Virus record (IMG/VR): IMGVR_UViG_3300037488_000954
Location: 1-28,491 of that record
DNA length: 28,491 bases
Reading direction: 5' to 3' (one strand)
From: a virus
In this document: positions 7,814-16,039 of the stretch, piece by piece
How the letters are laid out: each line of letters starts with the position of its first letter
Numbering within the stretch: the first letter of the stretch is position 1
Position numbers and translations under genes: made by a program
Notes under the pieces: generated by a model
Databases searched by the model: none
Told to the model about the DNA's origin: nothing
Seen by the model: only the letters and a program-made list of their open reading frames with translations

Positions 7814-8422
7814 ATGTCTAACAACCTCGTGCCTGAAGGCCTCGTTACCGTTACGGTCCCGGCCGGCGGTTCTATCGCTGTGTTTTCGCAGGGGCAGGTG
7901 ATGGTCTCGCGGAACCTCGGCTCCGCGAACTTCCCCAATCGGGTCGTGCCTATCGGTACGGTCGCGCCGAACACGCAAGTGGTGTTCGGCCCGTTCACCC
8001 CCGCCACGGAAATCATCCTCGATGCCATCGGCGGATTCAACGCGCTGTACGAAGTGGGCACCGCCCCGCAAGTGCAGCAGTTCCGCCTGTTGTCCCCGGT
8101 GCAAGTTGCCCCCGGCACGCTTGACGCCACCGGCGCGCTGACGGCCCAACTTTGCCTGACCGGCATCGTCACCTCTACCACGGCGGCGGCTGTCACGGCT
8201 ACCCTCGACACTGGCGTGGCAATGGACCCGAAGAGCTTGTGGAACATCAACGACTCGTTTGACTGGTCGGTGATCAACACGGGCGCCACCAACGCCTTCA
8301 CGGTGACCGCTGCGGCTGGTCATACCCTCGTCGGCTCTGGCACTGTGGCGCTGTCTAGCTCGGCACAGTTCCGCACCCGAAAGACCGCTGCGGCGACCTT
8401 CGTGACGTATCGCCTGGGTTGA
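7814..8422 (+). CDS. Putative head decoration or structural protein (202 aa)
   Basis: ATG 7814 follows AGGAGACACGGAA, 15 bases after the coat stop. The sequence is beta-rich with an N-terminal VTVTVPAGGSIAVFSQGQV segment. Its C-terminal module, SFDWSVINTGATNAFTVTAA through FRTRKTAAATFVTYRLG, is common in small phage structural proteins and resembles a beta-sandwich repeat. Being co-transcribed with coat and followed by a strong terminator suggests high-copy expression, which fits a decoration protein. The exact role is inferred. Confidence 0.6.
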   Translation: MSNNLVPEGLVTVTVPAGGSIAVFSQGQVMVSRNLGSANFPNRVVPIGTVAPNTQVVFGPFTPATEIILDAIGGFNALYEVGTAPQVQQFRLLSPVQVAPGTLDATGALTAQLCLTGIVTSTTAAAVTATLDTGVAMDPKSLWNINDSFDWSVINTGATNAFTVTAAAGHTLVGSGTVALSSSAQFRTRKTAAATFVTYRLG

Positions 8423-8439
8423 TAGCCCGGAGCGGCTGT

Positions 8440-8476
8440 GCGGGCGGATGGTCACAAGCCGTCCGCCCGCTTTTTT
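8440..8476 (+). terminator. Rho-independent terminator after head gene pair
   Basis: A perfect 9-bp stem GCGGGCGGA (8440-8448) pairs with TCCGCCCGC (8462-8470), closes a 13-base loop, and is followed by six T (8471-8476). It separates the coat/decoration transcript from the tail genes, so those would depend on read-through, antitermination or another promoter. Confidence 0.88.
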
Positions 8477-8515
8477 GTAGCTGAAGCCAAATTTCCCCAA
8501 ATTGAGAGGCATCCA

Positions 8516-8677
8516 ATGCCGCTGAAAAAGGGTTACTCGCAAAAGAGCATTTCGTCCAACATCTCGAAGGAGATGAAGGCCGGCAAGCCGCAAAAGCAGG
8601 CGGTTGCCATTGCTTTGAACACGGCGCGCACGGCTGCCAAGAAGGCCGGCAAACCAGGGAAGGCACCGAAGAAATGA
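8516..8677 (+). CDS. Small basic phage protein, KGYSQK-type (53 aa)
   Basis: ATG 8516 follows GAGAGGCATCC; an in-frame GTG at 8438 would start inside the terminator and is rejected. The product begins MPLKKGYSQKSISSNIS, continues with MKAGKPQKQAVAIALN and ends in a Lys/Ala tail. This motif set is very common as a tiny ORF in phage head/tail regions (DUF6496-like), and its function is not established. Its high charge suggests DNA or capsid binding. It overlaps the next gene by ATGA. Confidence 0.75.
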   Translation: MPLKKGYSQKSISSNISKEMKAGKPQKQAVAIALNTARTAAKKAGKPGKAPKK

Positions 8678-8973
8678 GCACGACCATTGTTTACCGCTGC
8701 CCCGGTAAGCACCTCATCACCAACGGAATCACGTTTGACGCGCTAGGCATTGAGCTTGCCGATCTTGACAAGGTGCTGTCAGAAGGCTGGCACGAGACCG
8801 TCCCCGATGCAATTGACGCGCTCACCAAGCCTGCCGAGCCTGTTGTCCCTGCTGACGACGCCCCGCCCACTCGCGATGAAATGGTGGAACAAGCGGAGAA
8901 GCTGGGCATCAAAGTCGATAAGCGCTGGTCGGATGGAACCCTGCTTGACAAGATCGCGGAAGCTCTGAAGTGA
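8674..8973 (+). CDS. Hypothetical protein with C-terminal SAP/HeH-like helix pair (99 aa)
   Basis: It starts at ATG 8674 in an ATGA overlap. The N-terminal half (MSTTIVYRCPGKHL, FDALGIELADLDKVLSEGW) looks like a small domain. A Pro/Asp linker follows, then a C-terminal 35-residue helix-extended-loop-helix pattern (RDEMVEQAEKLGIKVDKRWS then LLDKIAEAL) like HeH/Rho-N domains seen in phage head-completion proteins. Position just before the gp4-like gene suggests a head-tail joining role. Not assigned further. Confidence 0.6.
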   Translation: MSTTIVYRCPGKHLITNGITFDALGIELADLDKVLSEGWHETVPDAIDALTKPAEPVVPADDAPPTRDEMVEQAEKLGIKVDKRWSDGTLLDKIAEALK

Positions 8974-9437
8974 GCTACACCAAGCGCCAGTTCGTAGAGG
9001 CCGCCTTTGAAGAGGCGGGCATGGCCGCTTACGTGTTTGACCTGTCGCCCCAGATGGTGCAGTCGGCATGCAGGCGCATGGATGCGATGCTGGCGACTTG
9101 GAACGCAAAGGGCATCCGGCTCGGCTATCCGCTGCCATCAAGCCCTGAGAACACCGATCTTGACACCGAGACCGGCGTGCCTGACTCGGCCAATGAAGCC
9201 ATCGTCACCAACCTAGCCATGACGCTGGGGCCGACCTTCGGCAAAGTAGCCAACCCGGTGACGATGGCCCGCGCGAAGATGGCCTATGACACCCTGCTAG
9301 CCCGGGCTGCGATGCCGGGTGAAATGCAGCTTGGTTCCCTGCCGTCTGGTGCTGGTAACAAGACCTGGGATCAACCGTTCCTGCCGCCGCCGCAAGACCC
9401 GATCAAGGCTGGCCCTGACGGCGAGCTGCAATTCTGA
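8970..9437 (+). CDS. Head completion / tail accessory factor, P22 gp4-like (155 aa)
   Basis: GTG 8970 overlaps the previous TGA (GTGA). The sequence starts MSYTKRQFVEAAFEEAG and contains SACRRMDAMLATWNAKGIRLGY, the helical core seen in P22 gp4-type adaptors that bind under the portal and seal packaged DNA. Length (155 aa) is close to P22 gp4 (166 aa). Gene order (after coat, before gp10) supports it. Confidence 0.82.
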   Translation: MSYTKRQFVEAAFEEAGMAAYVFDLSPQMVQSACRRMDAMLATWNAKGIRLGYPLPSSPENTDLDTETGVPDSANEAIVTNLAMTLGPTFGKVANPVTMARAKMAYDTLLARAAMPGEMQLGSLPSGAGNKTWDQPFLPPPQDPIKAGPDGELQF

Positions 9438-9444
9438 GGACACC

Positions 9445-9900
9445 ATGCCAACCATCAATCAACTGCCGCTGCTCGATGACGTATCGAGCGGGGACCAGAT
9501 TCCGGTTTACAGCCCGCAGAATGGGGACGCACGTCGCCTGCCCGTGTCTGCGCTGCTGGCGTACATGGAAGAACAGTACCCGTCGCCCACGCTCACGACG
9601 AACATTTACGTTCCGACAACCGGCTTCTCTATTGCTGTACCTACTCCAGTAGAGCCGCAGCAGTGGATGCTTCTCACGCCTGCCGGCACGCTGGCAGCGG
9701 GCACCATTGTGCTGCCGCTGAACACGGCCACGCCGAACGGCATGGAAGTGCTCATCACGACCACGCAAATCATCACCGCGTTTACGCTGTCGCCCAATGG
9801 TGCGGCGGCTGTAAACGGCGCACCTACCACGCTGGCGGCTAACTCGCACCAGCGGTTCAGGTTCGTTCAAGCCAACAACGCTTGGTATCGGATTTCCTAA
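9445..9900 (+). CDS. Structural protein, head-fibre/tail-like (151 aa)
   Basis: ATG 9445 follows TGAGGACACC, seven bases after the gp4-like gene. The N-terminal segment INQLPLLDDVSSGDQIPVYS is typical of phage fibre-type proteins, where a short anchor (I-DLPL---S-GD--P) precedes a beta domain. The rest is Thr/Pro/Ala-rich beta sequence ending in FRFVQANNAWYRIS. A virion surface or fibre-base role is likely; the exact place is unknown. Confidence 0.6.
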   Translation: MPTINQLPLLDDVSSGDQIPVYSPQNGDARRLPVSALLAYMEEQYPSPTLTTNIYVPTTGFSIAVPTPVEPQQWMLLTPAGTLAAGTIVLPLNTATPNGMEVLITTTQIITAFTLSPNGAAAVNGAPTTLAANSHQRFRFVQANNAWYRIS

Positions 9901-9925
9901 GCAACATTCTCCGGGGGAGTGAGAA

Positions 9926-11488
9926 ATGCCTGACATTCTGAAGTCTTACAACGATGTCCAACGCCGAAACGTGGACATGCGCGACGGCACGTTTGCCGAG
10001 CAAATGGCAATGGTGCTACCGCCATCGGTGAGCGACGTGGTCGGCCGGCTCAAGGTGTCACGCCATCAGAACATCTATGATGCTGACTTCGAGTATGGAG
10101 TCCAGCCGCTGCGCTGGGAAGGGTTGACAGCCAACGGCGGCAGCATTGTGCACCTTCCCGGGCAGGGCGGCGTGCGTATGCGTGTGCCGACGACATCAGG
10201 CGCCGTCGTGATTCGTCAATCCCGCCCGTACCAGCGATACCAGCCTGGCAAGACGATGTTCATGGCGACGGCGATCCGGCTCGGTCCGGCGCTTACGGGC
10301 AACGTGCAACGGGTCGGATTCTTTGACGATTCCAACGGCGTGTTTTTTGAGGACTCCGGGACTACCGCAACCAACACGACCGGCATGGCTGTCGTCGTGC
10401 GCAGTGACGTTGGCGGCCCTGTGGTTGACACGCGCGTGGAACTGCCGGCGTGGAACGGTGATCGAGGTGTCATCCGTACCATCGATTGGAACCGTATCCA
10501 GATGCTCTTTGTGGAGTACGCTTGGTATGGTGCCGGCGCTTTGCGATGGGGCTTTTTCATTGATGGCGTGCCAATCGTCTTGCACCAAATCGGCATTGGC
10601 AACTTGCCGAACCAGACCTTGCCGTGGTCGCGCACCGGAAACCTGCCAGTTCGGTACGAACAGCGCAACACCGCCACCATCGCGCAGCAGAACGACATGC
10701 TGCACTATGGCGTCTCCGTCCTTGTCGAAGGTGGCGTTGACGATCAGCGTGGCTTTACCTACGCCTACGGCCCGTCTGCAGCGGCTCCGCGGCGTAACGT
10801 GGCGGCAGGCGCTAACCGCTTCCCGGTGCTTAGCTTCCGTGGCCGCCCAATGGGTGCGGTGGAGTTCTCGCAGGCTGACGGGGCCATCACTGGCACGCCG
10901 ACCACGACCTCAATGACCGTCACCGGCACTCCGTTTACTGCGGGTGCTTTGGTCGGCCGTATGGTGTGGTGGCCCACGCTTAACCAAGTGGCGCGAATCA
11001 CGGCAAACACCAACAACACGCTTACATACGTTGACAACGTGCTAGGCGGAGCGGTTGCGGTGGCCCCCACGGCTGGCATCAACTATCAGATTGGCCTTAT
11101 CAACCGAGGCCAGATGCTCCCCCGCCGTCTTCAACTCACCAGCGATCAGCCGGTGCTCGTGGAAATCTATATGTCGGCCCCTCCCGGCGCTGGCGGTGGC
11201 GCCATTTCGCTCACGGGCGCGAACTTCCTCCCCCTTAGCTCGCTGGGGTCTCAGTTCAGCTTTGCAGAGCGTGACGTAAGCGCCACGGCGTTTACCGGCG
11301 GGGAGAACGTGTATAGCCTGTTCGTGCCGGCTAACAACCCCGTGGACAACGCAATCGACAACCTCCTGGCGCTTGTGAACACGATCCGCGGAGACCGCCC
11401 GGACATCATGACCGTGGCAGTCACGAACCCGGGTGGTTCCACGGCTGCTGTGAGCGCGCAGATCATCGGCCAGGAAGCTATGAGCTGA
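9926..11488 (+). CDS. Large beta-rich virion protein with lectin-like domain (520 aa)
   Basis: ATG 9926 follows GGGGGAGTGAGAA. The first 60 residues are an anchor (ILKSYNDVQRRNVDMRDGTF). Residues about 70-290 resemble a concanavalin-like sandwich: YQRYQPGKTMFMATAIRLG, VQRVGFFDDSNGVFFED, WNRIQMLFVEYAWYGAGALR, FFIDGVPIVLHQI. This block recurs in structural proteins of unrelated phages. Residues 320-410 add another beta domain. It is probably a virion-surface protein. P22 has no counterpart at this position. Confidence 0.6.
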   Translation: MPDILKSYNDVQRRNVDMRDGTFAEQMAMVLPPSVSDVVGRLKVSRHQNIYDADFEYGVQPLRWEGLTANGGSIVHLPGQGGVRMRVPTTSGAVVIRQSRPYQRYQPGKTMFMATAIRLGPALTGNVQRVGFFDDSNGVFFEDSGTTATNTTGMAVVVRSDVGGPVVDTRVELPAWNGDRGVIRTIDWNRIQMLFVEYAWYGAGALRWGFFIDGVPIVLHQIGIGNLPNQTLPWSRTGNLPVRYEQRNTATIAQQNDMLHYGVSVLVEGGVDDQRGFTYAYGPSAAAPRRNVAAGANRFPVLSFRGRPMGAVEFSQADGAITGTPTTTSMTVTGTPFTAGALVGRMVWWPTLNQVARITANTNNTLTYVDNVLGGAVAVAPTAGINYQIGLINRGQMLPRRLQLTSDQPVLVEIYMSAPPGAGGGAISLTGANFLPLSSLGSQFSFAERDVSATAFTGGENVYSLFVPANNPVDNAIDNLLALVNTIRGDRPDIMTVAVTNPGGSTAAVSAQIIGQEAMS

Positions 11489-11489
11489 T

Positions 11490-12890
11490 ATGCCGTCAAT
11501 CCCCATCGTCTCGGGCATCTTCACCGATGGCGGCCCTGACGTAAGGACCGCGTACCCCGTCAACTTGATGCCGGTTCCGAAAGGTTCCGGCGTCAGTGAC
11601 TACTATCTGCGCCCGCATGACGGCGTGGTGGTGTTCGGTGCTGGCCCGGGGATTGACCGAGGCGGCATCGAATGGCGCGGGGTCTGCTACCGCGTCATGG
11701 GCACCAAGTTGGTGAGCGTCGATCAGACCGGCGCCGCTACGGTATTGGGCGACGTGGGCGGGTCAGGCTACGTCACGATGGACTATGACTTTGACCGCCT
11801 TGGCATCGTGAGCGGGCAAAACCTGTTCTTCTGGGATGGGTCCGCGCTCACGCAAAACACCGACCCCGACCTCGGCGTGGTGCTCGATACCGCATGGATC
11901 GACGGGTATTGGATGACGACTGACGGGGAAAACCTTGTCGTCACGGACCTGGGGAACCCGCTATCCGTCAACCCGCTGAAGTACGGCTCCAGCGAGATTG
12001 ACCCCGACCCGGTGGTGGCTCTCGTCAAGATTCGTAACGAAATCTATGCCGTCAACCGGCACACCATCGAAGTCTTTGACAACATTGGCGGCGAGTTCTT
12101 CCCGTTTCAGCGGATTGACGGCGCGCAGATTCAGAAGGGCGCAGTCGGAACGCACGCATGCTGTGCTTTTGCTGAAATGCTGGCCTTCGTCGGCTCGGGT
12201 CGGAATGAGTCAACGAGCGTCTATATTGGTGCGAACGCGACCGCGCAGGCTATCTCGACCCAAGACATTGACGAAGTGTTGCAGGGCTACACGGAATCGC
12301 AGCTGTCGCAGATCAAGCTAGAGTCGCGGATTGACCGTTCGCACAAGCTGCTGTACATGCACCTGCCCGATAGGACGCTGGTCTACGATCACGCGTCAAC
12401 GCAGGTTCTCGGGGCGCCGGTTTGGTTCACGCTGACCACGGGGCTTGATGGCTTCGCGGAATACCGCGCCCGTAACTTCGTGTGGTGCTATGGCAAATGG
12501 ATCGTAGGCGACACCCAGCAGGCACGCACGGGGTATCTGGACGACACGCTTAGCAGCCATTGGGGCTCTGTTGTCCGCTGGGAGTTCTCGACGCCCATCG
12601 TTTACAACGGGTCACGCGGGGCGATCTTCCACGAGCTAGAGCTAGTGGCACTGACCGGACGTGTCCCCGTTGGTATGAACCCGACAATCAGCACGTCTTA
12701 CAGCGTGGATGGCCAGGCTTGGAGTCAGGATCGGTTCATCCTTGTTGGGTCATCGGGAGAGAGTCAGAAGCGCCTGGTCTGGTGGCAGCAGGGCTTCATG
12801 CGCGACCGCAGGGTTCAGCGGTTTCGGGGGACTTCTCACGCCCATATGTCCATGCTCAGGCTAGAGGCGCGGCTAGAGCCGCTGGCGTGA
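11490..12890 (+). CDS. Packaged DNA stabilisation protein, P22 gp10-like (466 aa)
   Basis: P22 gp10 forms the hexameric tail tube below gp4 (472 aa). Here the match includes YPVNLMPVPKGSG near the N-terminus, RGVCYRVMGTKLVSV, VGGSGYVTMDYDFDRLGIVS, a strand pattern ending in VVTDLGNPL, KIRNEIYAVNRHTIEVFDN, the QKGAVGTHACC segment, SHKLLYMHLPDRTLVYD, and the closing basic/aromatic region. ATG 11490 is one base past the previous stop. Family assignment is strong. Confidence 0.9.
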   Translation: MPSIPIVSGIFTDGGPDVRTAYPVNLMPVPKGSGVSDYYLRPHDGVVVFGAGPGIDRGGIEWRGVCYRVMGTKLVSVDQTGAATVLGDVGGSGYVTMDYDFDRLGIVSGQNLFFWDGSALTQNTDPDLGVVLDTAWIDGYWMTTDGENLVVTDLGNPLSVNPLKYGSSEIDPDPVVALVKIRNEIYAVNRHTIEVFDNIGGEFFPFQRIDGAQIQKGAVGTHACCAFAEMLAFVGSGRNESTSVYIGANATAQAISTQDIDEVLQGYTESQLSQIKLESRIDRSHKLLYMHLPDRTLVYDHASTQVLGAPVWFTLTTGLDGFAEYRARNFVWCYGKWIVGDTQQARTGYLDDTLSSHWGSVVRWEFSTPIVYNGSRGAIFHELELVALTGRVPVGMNPTISTSYSVDGQAWSQDRFILVGSSGESQKRLVWWQQGFMRDRRVQRFRGTSHAHMSMLRLEARLEPLA

Positions 12891-12891
12891 C

Positions 12892-14385
12892 ATGGCAACA
12901 CCGCCCCTCAAGCTGACCCGCAATCAACTCGCGGCCTTTTTGAAGGATCACGAGTCGATCAAGGCGTTCGAGAACCTGTTCAGCCTCACGGAAAACATCG
13001 CTCCTGACGCGGTACAGGATGCGCTTGTTGCCGCTGAGTCTGCGAGCGCTTCAGCCAGCCAGGCGCAGGCGCTAGCGCTGCAAGCGTCCAATGACGCGCT
13101 GGCGACCGCTGCCGTAGCCGAAGCGCGAGCTAACGTAGCACTGCAGACAGCGAACGATGCGCGCACACTGGCGGAAATGGCGTCTCTCGCGCCGATGTTT
13201 GTCATGCCGCCCGGCAGCTTGGGGCGCTATGGGCAGTTCTTTGATACCACTACCCAAGCGGCGGCGGCGGCTAATACGGCCTACCCGATCACGTATGACA
13301 CGATCAGCCAGTCTTGCGGCATGCGCCTACAGGCCGCATCGCGGATTCAAGTCAACGAAGCCGGGATCTACAACTTCCAGTTCAGCATCCAGCTAGACAA
13401 GACATCAGGCGGCACTGCACGGTTTTGGATCTGGTTCCGCGTCAACGGCGCAGACGTGCCGAATAGCGCAAGCGAAGTCCACATCCAAGGCAACAACCAC
13501 GAGATTTTCACGGCGGCTAACCTGTTGCTGCCGCTGTGGGCCAATGACTACGTGGAACTCATGTGGTCTACGTCAGACACCAGCGTGCAACTGATTTCCC
13601 GCGCCGCTGCTGCGCCCGTGCCTGGCGTGCCGTGCATCATCGTTACCGTGACGAACGTCGTGTCTCCAGCTTGTGGGGTTGCGCAGCCCACGCCGGTTGA
13701 TCCGTTCTTTGCGAACGTTTCGTTGCTTCTGCACTGCAATGGTGAAAACAACTCGACTACGATAATCGACAACAGCTTGTCGCCTAAGACCGTTACGGTT
13801 GTTGCGGGGGCTCGCTTAACAACTGATCAAGCCAGATTTGGCTCTGGGTCAGCGACCTTTGACGGAACTGGCCAGGCCTCCAGCGCAACAACACAAGCCG
13901 CACTTTCTTTTGAGTCGGATGCGAGTGTTGCTTTTGGCACCGAAAATTTTACCATTGAAGGATTTGCGCGACTTACTGAAGCGCCGCCGTCATTTGCGTC
14001 ATTAATTGATTTTAGGCCGCTCAACACCAACGGTGCTTTTCCGCTTGTGTATATTACGCCAGCAAGACAACTTGCTTATTTTGCGCAAACTGCACAACAA
14101 ATTGTAGGCGGGCTTGTTACGCTTAATGCGTGGACGCATTTCGCTTTAACGCGGTCTGCTGGAGTAACGAGACTTTGGCTTGAAGGGGCGCAAGTGGGCA
14201 GCGACTACGCCGATACGAACAATTATTCAGCCGGCACAACTGTAAGAATTGGCGCAAGTTCTGACCGCCCAACCGCTGGCGGATTTAATGGGCAGCTCGA
14301 TGAAATCCGCATTACCAAAGGTGTTGCGCGCTACACCGCGAGTTTCACGCCGCCAACCGCCCCGTTCCCTGACGTTGGCCCGTAA
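12892..14385 (+). CDS. Tail needle/fibre candidate with C1q-like knob and LamG-like C-terminus (497 aa)
   Basis: ATG 12892 follows the gp10-like stop by one base, the position of the tail needle gene (gp26) in P22. Residues 45-100 are an Ala/Ser/Gln-rich heptad helix (ASASASQAQALALQASNDAL), fitting a trimeric coiled coil. Residues about 105-255 look like a C1q/TNF-type jelly roll (VNEAGIYNFQFSIQLDK, FWIWFRVNGADVPNS, LLLPLWANDYVELMW, VPCIIVTVTNV), as in needles with a knob. Residues about 270-495 are a LamG/concanavalin-like lectin domain ending GFNGQLDEIRITKGVARYT. This last domain is AT-richer than its surroundings (26 of 60 bases G+C at 13921-13980, against 36 of 60 at 12481-12540), suggesting a separately acquired receptor-binding module. 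Confidence 0.68.
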   Translation: MATPPLKLTRNQLAAFLKDHESIKAFENLFSLTENIAPDAVQDALVAAESASASASQAQALALQASNDALATAAVAEARANVALQTANDARTLAEMASLAPMFVMPPGSLGRYGQFFDTTTQAAAAANTAYPITYDTISQSCGMRLQAASRIQVNEAGIYNFQFSIQLDKTSGGTARFWIWFRVNGADVPNSASEVHIQGNNHEIFTAANLLLPLWANDYVELMWSTSDTSVQLISRAAAAPVPGVPCIIVTVTNVVSPACGVAQPTPVDPFFANVSLLLHCNGENNSTTIIDNSLSPKTVTVVAGARLTTDQARFGSGSATFDGTGQASSATTQAALSFESDASVAFGTENFTIEGFARLTEAPPSFASLIDFRPLNTNGAFPLVYITPARQLAYFAQTAQQIVGGLVTLNAWTHFALTRSAGVTRLWLEGAQVGSDYADTNNYSAGTTVRIGASSDRPTAGGFNGQLDEIRITKGVARYTASFTPPTAPFPDVGP

Positions 14386-14421
14386 CACCCATCAACAGCA
14401 CACAAGCAACGCGAGGCACAC

Positions 14422-14757
14422 ATGGGCGTAACCCCCAAAGTCCTAGTCCCGCCCGTCCAACTTGCGACGGGTGCGACCACTCAATACACGTCAACCCTGG
14501 CGCGCACGATCATCGACAAGGCCACGGTCACGAACACCGACACAGTGAACCGCAGCTTTTCAGTGAACCTAGTCAACACGGGCGGCTCGGCATTGGCGGC
14601 GAACCTAGTAATCGATAACCGCACGGTCGCCCCGGATGAAACGTACCTTTGCCCCGAGCTTGTCGGCCACGTCTTGAACCCGGGAGACTTCATCAGCACT
14701 ACGGCCAGCGCTGGTGCGGTTCTCACGTTCCGGGTATCCGGGCGGGAAATCACTTGA
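14422..14757 (+). CDS. Small beta-rich structural protein (111 aa)
   Basis: ATG 14422 follows GCGAGGCACAC. The product is Thr/Val-rich with alternating polar strands (TQYTSTLARTIIDKATVTNT, FSVNLVNTGG, GDFISTTASAGAVLTFRVSG), resembling a single Ig-like beta sandwich. It lies between the fibre gene and the gene at the P22 gp14 position. Probably a virion-associated accessory; no exact family recognised. Confidence 0.6.
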   Translation: MGVTPKVLVPPVQLATGATTQYTSTLARTIIDKATVTNTDTVNRSFSVNLVNTGGSALAANLVIDNRTVAPDETYLCPELVGHVLNPGDFISTTASAGAVLTFRVSGREIT

Positions 14758-14811
14758 TACAATGGCCGCGCTGAGTGTAGGGCGGCCGGCGGCTCACTTT
14801 CGGGGACGAAA

Positions 14812-15261
14812 TTGGAAGCACTCAGGCTCAATCTGTCGCAAGGCCTAAGCCTACCGCCGTCGTGCGTGAGTTGGCTTCTCGACGTTTGGGAAGTCATCCA
14901 AACTTTTGACGACCTTGCCGATGGTGACGCCGTGGACCGTGACCGGCTGGATAGCCACATCATGCGCTGTCTTGTCACGATGCCTGCAAACCAATGGTTC
15001 CGCGAGCATCAATCGGCCCTCATCCCTGCGGTAGCTACTGCCATCATCAAGTGGCAAGCCAGCGACCATGCCGAGCGCAACGGTCAGGCCGATGAGAAGT
15101 CGTTTGTCTGGCGCGCTGGGTATTATGACTTGATCGCCCTAGCGGTGCTGCTGTGCCACGGGCCGGAAGCCGCGCAGAAAGTGGCGCACCTTGTCATGGG
15201 CATGTACGGCGAGATGTACGCCGACTATTCCAAAGAGTTCAAAGGGGGCGGAAATGCCTGA
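14812..15261 (+). CDS. All-helical protein at P22 gp14 position (149 aa)
   Basis: The likely start is TTG 14812 after GGGGACGAAA. The product is almost entirely helical (SCVSWLLDVWEVIQTFDDLAD, ALIPAVATAIIKWQASDHAE, YDLIALAVLLCHGPEAAQK, MYGEMYADYSKEF). It lies directly before the gp7-like gene, the place of P22 gp14 (assembly of ejection proteins), but I cannot show homology. It overlaps the next gene by eight bases. Confidence 0.62.
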   Translation: MEALRLNLSQGLSLPPSCVSWLLDVWEVIQTFDDLADGDAVDRDRLDSHIMRCLVTMPANQWFREHQSALIPAVATAIIKWQASDHAERNGQADEKSFVWRAGYYDLIALAVLLCHGPEAAQKVAHLVMGMYGEMYADYSKEFKGGGNA

Positions 15262-16039
15262 TCCAGTCACTGGCCTAGTTGTCGGCGGGGCATCCCTTGC
15301 TGGCTCTGCGATGCAAAGCAGTGCGGCAAGGCGAGGTGCCAACGCCCAAACGCAAGCCGCCCAAATGGGCATTGATGAGCAGCGCCGTCAGTTTGACGAG
15401 CTGCAACGGCTGCTGTCTCCGTATGTGGAAGCCGGGAACCCCGCGCTTCAGGAGCTGCGCGCGTTGGCTGGAATCGGTGGGGTGTCAGACTTTGCCGGCC
15501 CTCGTGTGCCTGGCGTCGAATATCCAACGGCTGCCGAGGCGCAGCAGCAAGCCATTGGCCGGATTGAACAAAGCCCGTTCTTTCAGTCGTCCGTGCGGCA
15601 GGGCGAGGAAGCCATGCTCCAAAACGCATCGGCAACGGGAGGACTCCGCGGCGGGAATATCCAGGGCGCGCTAGCTCAGTTCCGCCCGGCCATGCTGCAA
15701 AACGCCATCGAACAGCAGTACGCGCGGCTTGCTGGTATCACAACGCTAGGCCAGCAGTCGGCGGCTGGTGTTGGGTCTGCCGGTATGCAAACCGGGACAA
15801 ACGTCGCAAACCTGCTGCAGCAGCAAGGGGCGGCGCGGGCTGGCGGGATCATTGGGCAGGCCGCCCCGTTTGTGAACCTGCTGAACATGCCCGCTCAGTT
15901 CGCCGCCTTCCAAATGGGCCGCGGTGGCGGCGGATTTAACCCGTTCGGCGGCACTCCAGCAGCTGACACGCCCGGCGTAATGCCTGCTGGCAGCGGATTC
16001 CGCGCACCGCCTGGGTTCACCTTGAAGGGGCCGCCGTGA
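15254..16039 (+). CDS. DNA ejection protein, P22 gp7-like (261 aa)
   Basis: ATG 15254 follows AAGGGGGCGGAA. An N-terminal Gly/Ala hydrophobic stretch (VTGLVVGGASLAGSAMQSSA) precedes a Gln-rich helix (ALQELRALAGIGG) and the pattern RIEQSPFFQSSVRQGEEA then NASATGGLRGGNIQGALAQF. That pattern is highly characteristic of gp7/DNA-transfer proteins of P22-like phages. The tail is Gly/Pro-rich. Such proteins leave the virion and help DNA cross the cell envelope. Confidence 0.82.
   Translation: MPDPVTGLVVGGASLAGSAMQSSAARRGANAQTQAAQMGIDEQRRQFDELQRLLSPYVEAGNPALQELRALAGIGGVSDFAGPRVPGVEYPTAAEAQQQAIGRIEQSPFFQSSVRQGEEAMLQNASATGGLRGGNIQGALAQFRPAMLQNAIEQQYARLAGITTLGQQSAAGVGSAGMQTGTNVANLLQQQGAARAGGIIGQAAPFVNLLNMPAQFAAFQMGRGGGGFNPFGGTPAADTPGVMPAGSGFRAPPGFTLKGPP

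Noticed and set aside
8438-8515. Upstream extension of the small gene at 8516
   Set aside because: It would begin inside the terminator hairpin; ATG 8516 has its own GAGAGG site and the conserved family start.
14758-14763. TACAAT as a promoter -10 before the gene at 14812
   Set aside because: No acceptable -35 hexamer 16-18 bases upstream; the nearest sequence there is TATCCG.
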